A DNA stretch of 64,000 nucleotides from Mercurialis annua (taxonomy: Eukaryota; Streptophyta; Magnoliopsida; Malpighiales; Euphorbiaceae), in the NCBI RefSeq assembly GCF_937616625.2, contig NC_065577.1, positions 62,001 through 126,000 of the forward strand, written 5' to 3'. A program made the translations under genes and the position numbers. A model generated the notes under the pieces. The model was not told where the DNA came from. It did no database searches and worked only from the letters and a program-made list of their open reading frames with translations. Below are positions 11,040 to 25,200 of this stretch, piece after piece. Every line of letters begins with the position of its first letter. The first letter of the stretch is position 1.

Positions 11040-12780
11040 AACTTCATCCAGTACGCTTATAGGGTCAAAAAAAGCACCCAAACTCCCCTCCCTGAGCTGT
11101 TTTGGGGAATGCAGAAAAGCCCCAAAAATGGGATAAAATGATAATTCATTTATCAAATAACTCTTCTATTATTTTAATTAATCCCAACTAGAAACGTTGT
11201 CTGAATAACCGATAACTTATCGAGCTAACAGAATTCCTAGTTAAACTCAACTTTTTAAAAATTCATTTTCTAGCCTACTTCGGGCTATCAAAGCGCTTAC
11301 TTAACACAGTCTGATTACCAAACTAATTGAACATTCTTATTGTCTTCAACACCCTATAAAACTTCCGTTGAGGTTCCAACTTTGTCCGGTACGCGTAGGG
11401 GGTCAAAACACATACCCAAACTCCCCTCCCTGAGCTATTTTGGGGAATGCAGAAAAGCCCCAAAAATAGGATAAAACGATAATTAATTTATCAAATAACT
11501 TTTATATGATTTTCATTAATCCAAACTAGAAACGTTGTCCGAATAACCGATAATATATCGAGCTAACAAAATTCCTAGTCAAACTCAACTTTTCAAAAAT
11601 CCCTTTTCTAGCCTACTTCGGGCTATCTAAAATCTTACATAAAACGGTCTAATTAACAAACTAATTGAATATTCATATTGTCTGTAACACTGTCTAGATC
11701 TTTTGTTCAGGTTCCAACTTCATCCGGTACGCTTATAGGGTCAAAAAAAGCACCCAAACTCCCCTCCCTGAGCTGTTTTGGGGAATGCAGAAAAGCCCCA
11801 AAAATGGGATAAAATGATAATTCATTTATCAAATAACTCTTCTATTATTTTAATTAATCCCAACTAGAAACGTTGTCTGAATAACCGATAACTTATCGAG
11901 CTAACAGAATTCCTAGTTAAACTCAACTTTTTAAAAATTTATTTTGTAGCCTACTTCGGGCTATCAAAGCGCTTACTTAACACAGTCTGATTACCAAACT
12001 AATTGAACATTCTTATTGTCTTCAACAAACTATAAAACTTCCGTTCAGGTTCCAACTTCGTCCTGTACGCGTAGGGGGTCAAAACACATACCCAAACTCC
12101 CCTCCCTGAGCTGTTTTGGGGAATGCAGAGCCCCAAAAATAGGATAAAACGATAATTAATTTATCAAATAACTTTTCTATGATTTTCAATAATCCGAACT
12201 AGAAACATTGTCCGAAAAACCGATAATTTATCGAGCTAACAAAATTCCTAGTCAAACTCAACTTTTCAAAAATCCCTTTTCTAGCCTACTTCGGGCTATC
12301 AAAATGCTTACATAAAACGGTCTAATTAACAAAATAATTGAATATTCATATTGTCTGTAACACTGTCTAGATCTTGTGTTTAGGTTCCAACTTCATCCGG
12401 TACGCTTATAGGGTCAAAAAAAGCACCCAAACTCCCCTCCCTGAACTGTTTTGGGGAATGCAGAAAAACCCCAAAAATGGGATAAAATGATAATTCATTT
12501 ATCAAATAACTCTTCTATTATTTTAATTAATCCCAACTAGAAACGTTGTCTGAATAACCGATAACTTATCGAGCTAACAGAATTCCTAGTTAAATTCAAC
12601 TTTTTAAAAATTCATTTTCTAGCCTACTTCGGGCTATTAAAGCGCTTATTTAACACAGTCTGATTACCAAACTAATTGAATATTTTTATTGTCTTCAACA
12701 CACTATAAAACTTCCGTTGAGGTTCCAACTTCGTCCGGTACGCGTAGAGGGTCAAAACACATACCCAAACTCCCCTCCCT
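11040..12780 (+). repeat. A/B dimeric satellite block (about 675-bp period)
   Basis: Type-B marks (ACGCGTAGGG or ACGCGTAGAGG) recur near 11391, 12066 and 12740, two monomers apart, with a type-A monomer between. The same alternation returns at about 18.2-20.5 kb and 22.3-29.9 kb. Confidence 0.8.
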
Positions 12781-12877
12781 GAGCTGTTTTGGGGAATGCA
12801 CAAAAATCCCAAAAACGGGATTAAACGATAATTTATTTATCAAATAACTTTTCTATGATTTTAAATAATCCCAACTA

Positions 12878-15800
12878 GATATGTTATCCCAATAACAGAT
12901 AACTTATAGACCTAACAAAATTTCTAGTTAAACTCAACTTTTCAAAAATCCCTTTTCTAGCCTACTTCGGGCTATCAAAATGCTTACATAAAACGGTCCA
13001 ATTAACAAACTAATTGAATATTCATATTGTCTGTAACACTGTCTAGATCTTTTGTTCAGGTTCCAACTTCATCCGGTACGCTAATAGGGTCAAAAAAAGC
13101 ACCCCAACTCCCCTCCCTGAGATGTTTTGGGGAATGCACAAAAACCCCAAAAACGGGATAAAACGATGATTTATTTATCAAATAACTCTTATATGATTTT
13201 TAATAATCTCAACTAGAAACGTTATCCCAATAACCGATAATTTATCGAGCTAACAAAATTCCTAGTCAAACTCAACTATTCAAAAATCCTTTTTCTAGCC
13301 TACTTCGGACTATCAAAATGCTTACATAAAACGGTCTAATTAACAAACTAATTAAATATTCATATTGTCTGTAACACTGTCTAGATCTTTTGTTCATGTT
13401 CCAACTTCATCTGGTACGCTTATAGGGTTAAAAAACGCACCCAAACTCCCGTCCCTAAGCTGTTTTGGGGAATGCACAAAAACCCCAAAAACGGGATAAA
13501 ACGATAATTTATTTATCAAATAACTTTTCTATGATTTTAAATAATCCCAACTAGAAATGTTGTCCCAATAACAGATAACTTATCGACCTAACAAAATTCC
13601 TAGTTAAACTCAACTTTTCAAAAATCCCTTTTCTAGCCTACTTCGGGCTATCAAAATGCTTACATAAAACGGTCTCATTAACAAACTAATTGAATATTCA
13701 TATTGCCTGTAACACTGTCTAAATCTTTTGTTCAGGTTCCAACTTCATCTGGTACGCTTATAGGGTTAAAAAACGCACCCAAACTCCCCTCCCTGAGCTG
13801 TTTTGGGGAATGCACAAAAATCCCAAAAACGGGATTAAACGATAATTTATTTATCAAATAACTTTTCTATGATTTTAAATAATCCCAACTAGATATGTTG
13901 TCCCAATAACAGATAACTTATCGACTTAACAAAATTCCTAGTTAAACTCAACTTTTCAAAAATCCCTTTTCTAGCCTACTTCGGGCTATCAAAATGCTTA
14001 CATAAAACAGGCTGATTAACAAACTAATTGAAGATTCTTATTTTCTTCAACACCCTCAAAAACTTCCGTTGAGGTTCCAACTTCATCCGGTACGCTTATA
14101 GGGTCAAAAAAAAGCACCCAAACTCCCCTCCCTGAGCTGTTTTGGGGAATGCAGAAAAGCCCCAAAAACAGGATAAAACGATAATTAATTTATTAAATAA
14201 CTTTTATTTGATTTTCAATAATCCCAACTAGAAACGTTGTCCGAATAACCGATAATTTATCGAGCTAACAAAATTCCTAGTCAAACTCAACTTTTCAAAA
14301 ATTCCTTTTCTAGCCTACTTCGGGCTATCAAAACGCTTATATAAAACGGTCTGATTAACAAACTAATTGAATATTAATATTGCCTGTAACACTGTCTAAA
14401 TCTTTTGTTCACGTTCCAACTTCATCCGGTACGCTTATAGGGTTAAAAAACGCACCCAAACTCCCCTCCCTGAGCTGTTATGGGGAATGCACAAAAATCC
14501 CAAAAACAGGATTAAACGATAATTTATTTATCAAATAACTTTTCTATGATTTTAAATAATCCCAACTAGATATGTTGTCCCAGTAACAGATAACTTATCG
14601 ACCTAACAAAATTCCTAGTTAAACTCAACTTTTCAAAAATCCCTTTTCTAGCCTACTTCGTGCTATCAAAATGCTTACATAAAACGGTCTGATTAACAAA
14701 CTAATTGAACATTCTTATTGTCTTCAACACCCTCTAAAACTTCCGTTGAGGTTCCAACTTCATACGGTACGCTTATAGGGTCAAAAAAAAGCACCTAAAT
14801 TTCCCTCCCTGAGCTGTTTTGGGGAATGCAGAAAAACCCCAAAGACAGGATAAAACGATAATTAATTTATTAAATAACTTTTATATGATTTTCAATAATC
14901 CCAACTAAAAACGTTGTCCGAATAACCGATAATTTATCGAGCTAACAAAATTCCTAGTCAAACTCAACTTTTCAAAAATCCCTTTTCTAGCCTACTTCGG
15001 GCTATCAAAATGCTTACATAAAACGGTCTGATTAACAAACTAATTGAATATTCATATTGCCTGTAACACTGTCTAAATCTTTTGTTCACGTTCCAACTTC
15101 ATCCGGTACGCTTATTGGGTTAAAAAACGCACCCAAACTCCCCTCCCTGAGCTGTTTTGGGGAATGCACAAAAATCCCAAAAACGGGATTAAACGATAGT
15201 TTATTTATCAAATAACTTTTCTATGATTTTAAATAATCCCAACTAGATATGTTATCCCAATAACAGATAACTTACAGACCTAACAAAATTTCTAGTTAAA
15301 CTCAACTTTTCAAAAATCCCTTTTCTAGCCTACTTCGGGCTATCAAAATGCTTACATAAAACGGTCCAATTAACAAACTAATTGAATATTCATATTGTCT
15401 GTAACACTGTCTAGATCTTTTGTTCAGGTTCCAACTTCATCCGGTACGCTAATAGGGTCAAAAAAAGCACCCCAACTCCCCTCCCTGAGATGTTTTGGGG
15501 AATGCACAAAAACCCCAAAAACGGGATAAAACGATGATTTATTTATCAAATAACTCTTATATGATTTTTAATAATCTCAACTAGAAACGTTATCCCAATA
15601 ACCGATAATTTATCGAGCTAACAAAATTCCTAGTCAAACTCAACTATTCAAAAATCCTTTTTCTAGCCTACTTCGGACTATCAAAATGCTTACATAAAAC
15701 GGTCTAATTAACAAACTAATTAAATATTCATATTGTCTGTAACACTGTCTAGATCTTTTGTTCATGTTCCAACTTCATCTGGTACGCTTATAGGGTTAAA

Positions 15801-16935
15801 AAACGCACCCAAACTCCCGTCCCTAAGCTGTTTTGGGGAATGCACAAAAACCCCAAAAACGGGATAAAACGATAATTTATTTATCAAATAACTTTTCTAT
15901 GATTTTAAATAATCCCAACTAGAAATGTTGTCCCAATAACAGATAACTTATCGACCTAACAAAATTCCTAGTTAAACTCAACTTTTCAAAAATCCCTTTT
16001 CTAGCCTACTTCGGGCTATCAAAATGCTTACATAAAACGGTCTCATTAACAAACTAATTGAATATTCATATTGCCTGTAACACTGTCTAAATCTTTTGTT
16101 CAGGTTCCAACTTCATCCGGTACGCTTATAGGGTTAAAAAACGCACCCAAACTCCCCTCCCTGAGCTGTTTTGGGGAATGCACAAAAATCCCAAAAACGG
16201 GATTAAACGATAATTTATTTATTAAATAACTTTTCTATGATTTTAAATAATCCCAACTAGATATGTTGTCCCAATAACAGATAACTTATCGACTTAACAA
16301 AATTCCTAGTTAAACTCAACTTTTCAAAAATCCCTTTTCTAGCCTACTTCGGGCTATCAAAATGCTTACATAAAACAGGATGATTAACAAACTAATTGAA
16401 GATTCGTATTTTCTTCAACACCCTCAAAAACTTTCGTTGAGGTTCCAACTTCATCCGGTACGCTTATAGAGTCAAAAAAAAGCACCCAAACTCCCCTCCC
16501 TGAGCTGTTTTGGGGAATGCAGAAAAGCCCCAAAAACAGGATAAAACGATAATTAATTTATTAAATAACTTTTATTTGATTTTCAATAATCCCAACTAGA
16601 AACGTTGTCCGAATAACCGATAATTTATCGAGCTAACAAAATTCCTAGTCAAACTCAACTTTTCAAAAATTCCTTTTCTAGCCTACTTTGGGCTATCAAA
16701 ACGCTTATATAAAACGGTCTGATTAACAAACTAATTGAATATTAATATTGCCTGTAACACTGTCTAAATCTTTTGTTCACGTTCCAACTTCATCCGGTAC
16801 GCTTATAGGGTTAAAAAACGCACCCAAACTCCCCTCCCTGAGCTGTTTTGGGGAATGCACAAAAATCCCAAAAACGGGATTAAACGATAATTTATTTATC
16901 AAATAACTTTTCTATGATTTTAAATAATCCCAACT
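12878..16935 (+). repeat. 7- and 5-monomer higher-order repeat
   Basis: The variant GATATGTTATCCC occurs at 12878, 15246 and 16936, spacings of 2368 bp (7 monomers) and 1690 bp (5 monomers). Diagnostic variants in the first five monomers repeat at exactly 2368 bp, for example ACCCCAACTC near 13101 and 15469 and ATATTAATAT near 14371 and 16739. The first unit carries two extra monomers. Confidence 0.8.
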
Positions 16936-19900
16936 AGATATGTTATCCCAATAACAGATAACTTATAGACCTAACAAAATTTCTAGTTAAACTCAACTTT
17001 TCAAAAATCCCTTTTCTAGCCTACTTCGGGCTATCAAAATGCTTACATAAAACGGTCTGATTAACAAACTAATTGAATATTCATATTTCCTGTAACACTG
17101 ACTAAATCTTTTGTTCAGGTTCCAACTTCATCCGGTACGCTTATAGGGTTAAAAAACGCACCCAAACTCCCCTCCCTGAGCTGTTTTGGGGAATGCACAA
17201 AAATCCCAAAAACGGATTAAACGATAATTTATTTATCAAATAACGTTTCTATGATTTTAAATAATCCCAACTAGATATGTTGTCCCAATAACAGATAACT
17301 TATCGACCTAACAAAATTCCTAGTTAAACTCAACTTTTCAAAAATCCCTTTTCTAGCCTACTTCGGGCTATCAAAATGCTTACATAAAACAGGCTGATTA
17401 ACAAACTAATTGAAGATTCTTATTGTCTTCAACACCCTCTAAAACTTCCGTTGAGGTTCCAACTTCATCCGGTACGCTTATAGGGTCAAAAAAAAGCACC
17501 CAAACTCCCCTCCCTGAGCTGTTTTGGGGAATGCAGAAAAGCCCCAAAAACAGGATAAAACGATAATTAATTTATTAAATAACTTTTATATGATTTTCAA
17601 TAATCCCAACTAGAAACGTTGTCCGAATAACCGATAATTTATCAAGCTAACAAAATTCCTAGTCAAAATCAACTTTTCAAAAATCCCTTTTCTAGCCTAC
17701 TTCGGGCTATCAAAATGCTTATATAAAACGGTCTGATTAACAAAGTAGTTGAATATTCATATTGTCTGTAACACTGTCTAAATCGTTTGTTCAGGTTCCA
17801 ACTTCATCCGGTACGCTTATAGGGTTAAAAAACACACCCAAACTCCCCTCCCTGAGCTATTTTGGGGAATGAACAAAAACCCCAAAAAGGGATAAAACGA
17901 TAATTTATTTATCAAATAACTTTTATATGATTTTTAATAATCCCAACTAGAAATGTTGTCCGAATAACCGATAATTTATCGAGCTAACAAAATTCCTAGT
18001 TAAACTCAACTTTTAAAAAATCCCTTTTCTAGCCTACTTCGGGCTATCAAAATGCTTACATAAAACGGTCTAATTAACAAACTAATTGAATATTCATATT
18101 GTCTGTAACACTGTCTAAATCTTTTGTTGAGGTTCCAACTTCATCCGGTACGCTTATAGGGTCAAAAAAAGCACCCAAACTCCCCTCCCTGAACTGTTTT
18201 GGGGAATGCAGAAAAGCCCCAAAAATGGGATAAAATGATAATTCATTTATCAAATAACTCTTCTATTATTTTAATTAATCCCAACTAGAAACGTTGTCTG
18301 AATAACCGATAACTTATCGAGCTAACAGAATTCCTAGTTAAACTCAACTTTTTAAAAATTCATTTTCTAGCCTACTTCGGGCTATAAAAGTGCTTATTTA
18401 ACACAGTCTGATTTACCAAACTAATTGAACATTCTTATTGTCTTCAACACCCTATAAAACTTCCGTTGAGGTTCCAACTTCGACCGGTACGCGTAGGGGG
18501 TCAAAACACATACCCAAACTCCCCTCCCTGAGCTATTTTGGGGAATGCAGAAAAGCCCCAAAAATAGGATAAAACGATAATTAATTTATCAAATAACTTT
18601 TATATGATTTTCAATAATCCCAACTAGAAACGTTGTCCGAATAACCGATAATTTATCGAACTAACAAAATTCCTAGTCAAACTCAACTTTTCAAAAATCC
18701 CTTTTCTAGCCTACTTCGGGCTATCAAAATGCTTACATAAAACGGTCTAATTAACAAACTAATTGAATATTCATATTGTCTGTAACACTGTCTAGATCTT
18801 TTGTTCAGGTTCCAACTTCATCCGGTACGCTTATAGGGTCAAAAAAAGCACCCAAACTCCCCTCCCTGAGCTGTTTTGGGGAATGCAGAAAAGCCCCAAA
18901 AATGGGATAAAATGATAATTCATTTATCAAATAACTCTTCTATTATTTTTATTAATCCCAACTAGAAACGTTGTCTGAATAACCGATAACTTATCGAGCT
19001 AACAGAATTCCTAGTTAAACTCAACTTTTTAAAAATTTATTTTCTAGCCTACTTCGGGCTATCAAAGCGCTTACTTAACACAGTCTGATTACCAAACTAA
19101 TTGAACATTCTTATTGTCTTCAACACACTATAAAACTTCCGTTGAGGTTCCAACTTCGTCCTGTACGCGTAGGGGGTCAAAACACATACCCAAACTCCCC
19201 TCCCTGAGCTGTTTTGGGGAATGCAGAGCCCCAAAAATAGGATAAAACGATAATTAATTTATCAAATAACTTTTCTATGATTTTTAATAATCCCAACTAG
19301 AAACGTTGTCCGAATAACCGATAATTTATCGAGCTAACAAAATTCCTAGTCAAACTCAACTTTTCAAAAATCCCTTTTCTAGCCTACTTCGGGCTATCAA
19401 AATGCTTACATAAAACAATCTAATTAACAAAATAATTGAATATTCATATTGTCTGTAACACTGTCTAGATCTTTTGTTCAGGTTCCAACTTCATCCGGTA
19501 CGCTTATAGGGTCAAAAAAAGCACCCAAACTCCCCTCCCTGAGCTGTTTTGGGGAATGCAGAAAAGCTCCAAAAATGGGATAAAATGATAATTCATTTAT
19601 CAAATAACTCTTCTATTATTTTAATTAATCCCAACTAGAAACGTTGTCTGAATAACCGATAACTTATCGAGCTAACAGAATTCCTAGTTAAACTCAACTT
19701 TTTAAAAATTCATTTTCTAGCCTACTTCGGGCTATCAAAGCGCTTACTTAACATAGTCTGATTACCAAACTAATTGAACATACTTATTGTCTTCAACACA
19801 CTATTAAACTTCCGTTGAGGTTCCAACTTCGTCCTGTACGCGTAGGGGGTCAAAATACATACCCAAACTCCCCTCCCTGAGCTGTTTTGGGGAATGCAGA

Positions 19901-22299
19901 GCCCAAAAAATAGGATAAAACGATAATTAATTTATCAAATAACTTTTATATGATTTTCAATAATCCCAACTAGAAACGTTGTCCGAATAACCGATAATTT
20001 ATCGAGCTAACAAAATTCCTAGTCAAACTCAACTTTTCAAAAATCCCTTTTCTAGCCTACTTCGGGCTATCAAAATGCTTACATAAAACGGTCTAATTAA
20101 CAAAATAATTGAATATTCATATTGTCTGTAACACTGTCTAGATCTTTTATTCAAGTTCCAACTTCATCCGGTACGCTTATAGGGTCAAAAAAAGCACCCA
20201 AACTCCCCTCCCTGAGCTGTTTTGAGGAATGCAGAAAAGCCTAAAAAATGGGATAAAATGATAATTCATTTATCAAATAACTCTTCTATTATTTTAATTA
20301 ATCCCAACTAGAAACGTTGTCTGAATAACCGATAACTTATCGAGCTAACAGAATTCCTAGTTAAACTCAACTTTTAAAAAATACATTTTCTAGCCTACTG
20401 CGTGCTATCAAAGCGCTTACTTAACACAGTCTGATTACCAAACTAAATGAACATTCTTATTTTCTTCAACACCCTATAAAACTTCCGTTCAGGTTCCAAC
20501 TACGTCCGGTACGCGTAGGGGGTCAAAACACATACCCAAATTTCCCTCCCTGAGCCGTTTTGGGGAATGCAGAAAAGCCCCAAAAATAGGATAAAACGAT
20601 AATTTATTTATCAAATAACTTTTCTATGATTTTAAATAATCCCGACTCGATATGTTGTCCCAATAACAGATAACTTATCGACCTAACAAAATTCCTAGTT
20701 AAACTCAACTTTTCAAAAATCCCTTTTCTAGCCTACTTCGGGCTATCACAATGCTTACATAAAACGGTCTGATTAACAAACTAATTGAATATTCATATTT
20801 CCTGTAACACTGTCTAAATCTTTTGTTCAGGTTCCAACTTCATCCGGTACGCTTATAGGGTTAAAAAAACGCACCCAAACTCCCCTCCCTGAGCTGTTTT
20901 GGGGAATGCACAAAAATCCCAAAAACGGGATTAAACGATAATTTATTTATCAAATAACTTTTCTATGATTTTAAATAATCCCAACTAGATATGTTGTCCC
21001 AATAAGAGATAACTTATACACCTAACAAAATTCCTAGTTAAACTCAACTTTTAAAAAATCCCTTTTCTAGCCTACTTCGGGCTATCAAAATGCTTACATA
21101 AAATGGTCTGATTAACAAACTAATTGAATATTCATATTGCCTGTAACACTGACTAAATCTTTTGTTCAGGTTCCAACTTCATCCGGTACGCTTATAGGGT
21201 TAAAAAACGCACCCAAACTCCCCTCCCTGAGCTGTTTTGGGGAATGCACAAAAATCCCAAAAACGGATTAAACGATAATTTATTTATCAAATAACTTTTC
21301 TATGATTTTAAATAATCCCAACTAGATATGTTGTCCCAATAACAGATAACTTATCGACCTAACAAAATTCCTAGTTAAACTCAACTTTTCAAAAATCCCT
21401 TTTCTAGCCTACTTCGGGCTATCAAAATGCTTACATAAAACAGGCTGATTAACAAACTAATTGAAGATTCTTATTGTCTTCAACACCCTCTAAAACTTCT
21501 GTTGAGGTTCCAACTTCATCCGGTACGCTTATAGGGTCAAAAAAAAGCACCCAAACTCCCCTCCCTGAGCTGTTTTGGGGAATGCAGAAAAGCCCCAAAA
21601 ACAGGATAAAACGATAATTAATTTATTAAATAACTTTTATATGATTTTCAATAATCCCAACTAGAAACGTTGTTCGAATAACCGATAATTTATCAAGCTA
21701 ACAAAATTCCTAGTCAAAATCAACTTTTCAAAAATCCCTTTTCTAGCCTACTTCGGGCTATCAAAATGCTTATATAAAACGGTCTGATTAACAAAGTAGT
21801 TGAATATTCATATTGTCTGTAACACTGTCTAAATTGTTTGTTCAGGTTCCAACTTCATCCGGTACGCTTATAGGGTTAAAAAACACACCCAAACTCCCCT
21901 CTCTGAGCTATTTTGGGGAATGAACAAAAACCCCAAAAACGGGATAAAACGATAATTTATTTATCAAATAACTTTTATATGATTTTTAATAATCCCAACT
22001 AGAAACGTTGTCCGAATAACCGATAATTTATCGAGCTAACAAAATTCCTAGTTAAACTCAACTTTTAAAAAATCCCTTTTCTAGCCTACTTCGGGCTATC
22101 AAAATGCTTACATAAAACGGTCTAATTAATAAACTAATTGAATATTCATATTGTCTGTAACACTGTCTAAATCTTTTGTTCAGGTTCCAACTTCATCCGG
22201 TACGCTTATAGGGTCAAAAAAAGCACCCAAACTCCCCTCCCTGAACTGTTTTGGGGAATGCAGAAAAGCCCCAAAATGGGATAAAATGATAATTCATTT

Positions 22300-25200
22300 A
22301 TCAAATAACTCTTCTATTATTTTAATTAATCCCAACTAGAAACGTTGTCTGAATAACCGATAACTTATCGAGCTAACAGAATTCCTAGTTAAACTCAACT
22401 TTTTAAAAATTCATTTTCTAGCCTACTTCGGGCTATCAAAGCGCTTACTTAACACAGTCTGATTACCAAACTAATTGAACATACTTATTGTCTTCAACAC
22501 ACTATTAAACTTCCGTTGAGGTTCCAACTTCGTCCTGTACGCGTAGGGGGTCAAATTACATACCCAAACTCCCCTCCCTGAGCTGTTTTGGGGAATGCAG
22601 AGCCCAAAAAATAGGATAAAACGATAATTAATTTATCAAATAACTTTTATATGATTTTCAATAATCCCAACTAGAAACGTTGTCCGAATAACCGATAATT
22701 TATCGAGCTAACAAAATTCCTAGTCAAACTCAACTTTTCAAAAATCCCTTTTCTAGCCTACTTCGGGCTATCAAAATGCTTACATAAAACGGTCTAATTA
22801 ACAAAATAATTGAATATTCATATTGTCTGTAACACTGTCTAGATCTTTTATTCAAGTTCCAACTTCATCCGGTACGCTTATAGGGTCAAAAAAAGCACCC
22901 AAACTCCCCTCCCTGAGCTGTTTTGAGGAATGCAGAAAAGCCCCAAAAATGGGATAAAATGATAATTCATTTATCAAATAACTCTTCTATTATTTTGATT
23001 AATCCCAACTAGAAACGTTGTCTGAATAACCGATAACTTATCGAGCAAACAGAATTCCTAGTTAAACTCAACTTTTTAAAAATTCATTTTCTAGCCAACT
23101 TCGTGCTATCAAAGCGCTTACTTAACACAGTCTGATTACCAAACTAAATGAACATTCTTATTTTCTTCAACACCCTATAAAACTTCCGTTGAGGTTCCAA
23201 CTACGTCCGGTACGCGTAGGGGGTCAAAACACATACCCAAATTTCCCTCCCTGAGCCGTTTTGGGGAATGCAGAAAAGCCCCAAAAATAGGATAAAACGA
23301 TAATTTATTTATCAAATAACTTTTCTATGATTTTAAATAATCCCGACTCGATATGTTGTCCCAATAACAGATAACTTATCGACCTAACAAAATTCCTAGT
23401 TAAACTCAACTTTTCAAAAATCTCTTTTCTAGCCTACTTCGGGCTATCAAAATGCTTACATAAAACGGTCTAATTAACAAACTAATTGAATATTCATATT
23501 GTCTGTAACACTGTCTAAATCTTTTGTTCAGGTTCCAACTTCATCCGGTACGCTTATAGGGTCAAAAAAAGCACCCAAACTCCCCTCCTTGAACTGTTTT
23601 GGGAATGCAGAAAAGCCCCAAAAATGGGATAAAATGATAATTCATTTATCAAATAACTCTTCTATTATTTTAATTAATCCCAACTAGAAACGTTGTCTGA
23701 ATAACCGATAATTTATCGAGCTAACAGAATTCCTAGTTAAACTCAACTTTTTAAAAATTCATTTTCTAGCCTACTTCGGGCTATAAAAGCGCTTATTTAA
23801 CACAGTCTGATTTACCAAACTAATTGAACATTCTTACTGTCTTCAACACCCTATAAAACTTCCGTTGAGGTTCCAACTTCGACCGGTACGCGTAGGGGGT
23901 CAAAACACATACCCAAACTCCCCTCCCTGAGCTATTTTGGGGAATGCAGAAAAGCCCCAAAAATAGGATAAAACGATAATTAATTTATCAAATAACTTTT
24001 ATATGATTTTTAATAATCCCAACTAGAAACGTTGTCCGAATAACCGATAATTTATCGAACTAACAAAATTCCTAGTCAAACTCAACTTTTCAAAAATCCC
24101 TTTTCTAGCCTACTTCGGGCTATCAAAATGCTTACATAAAACGGTCTAATTAACAAACTAATTGAATATTCATATTGTCTGTAACACTGTCTAGATCTTT
24201 TGTTCAGGTTCCAACTTCATCCGGTACGCTTATAGGGTCAAAAAAAGCACCCAAACTCCCCTCCCTGAGCTGTTTTGGGGAATGCAGAAAAGCCCCAAAA
24301 ATGGGATAAAATGATAATTCATTTATCAAATAACTCTTCTATTATTTTAATTAATCCCAACTAGAAACGTTGTCTGAATAACCGATAACTTATCGAGCTA
24401 ACAGAATTCCTAGTTAAACTCAACTTTTTAAAAATTCATTTTCTAGCCTACTTCGGGCTATCAAAGCGCTTACTTAACACAGTCTGATTACCAAACTAAT
24501 TGAACATACTTATTGTCTTCAACACACTATTAAACTTCCGTTGAGGTTCCAACTTCGTCCTGTACGTGTAGGGGGTCAAATTACATACCCAAACTCCCCT
24601 CCCTGAGCTGTTTTGGGGAATGCAGAGCCCAAAAAATAGGATAAAACGATAATTAATTTATCAAATAACTTTTATATGATTTTCAATAATCCCAACTAGA
24701 AACGTTGTCCGAATAACCGATAATTTATCGAGCTAACAAAATTCCTAGTCAAACTCAACTTTTCAAAAATCCCTTTTCTAGCCTACTTCGGGCTATCAAA
24801 ATGCTTACATAAAACGGTCTAATTAACAAAATAAATGAATATTCATATTGTCTGTAACACTGTCTAGATCTTTTATTCAAGTTCCAACTTCATCCGGTAC
24901 GCTTATAGGGTCAAAAAAAGCACCCAAACTCCCCTCCCTGAGCTGTTTTGAGGAATGCAGAAAAGCCCCAAAAATGGGATAAAATGATAATTCATTTATC
25001 AAATAACTCTTCTATTATTTTGATTAATCCCAACTAGAAACGTTGTCTGAATAACCGATAACTTATCGAGCTAACAGAATTCCTAGTTAAACTCAACTTT
25101 TTAAAAATTCATTTTCTAGCCAACTTCGTGCTATCAAAGCGCTTACTTAACACAGTCTGATTACCAAACTAAATGAACATTCTTATTTTCTTCAACACCC

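Noticed and set aside
22151..22339. Recurring 62-aa ORFs in the satellite (also at 23499, 25524, 27548, 51702, 54066, 56430)
   Set aside because: They follow the satellite period, start at non-ATG codons and are broken in most monomers. They are by-products of the repeat.
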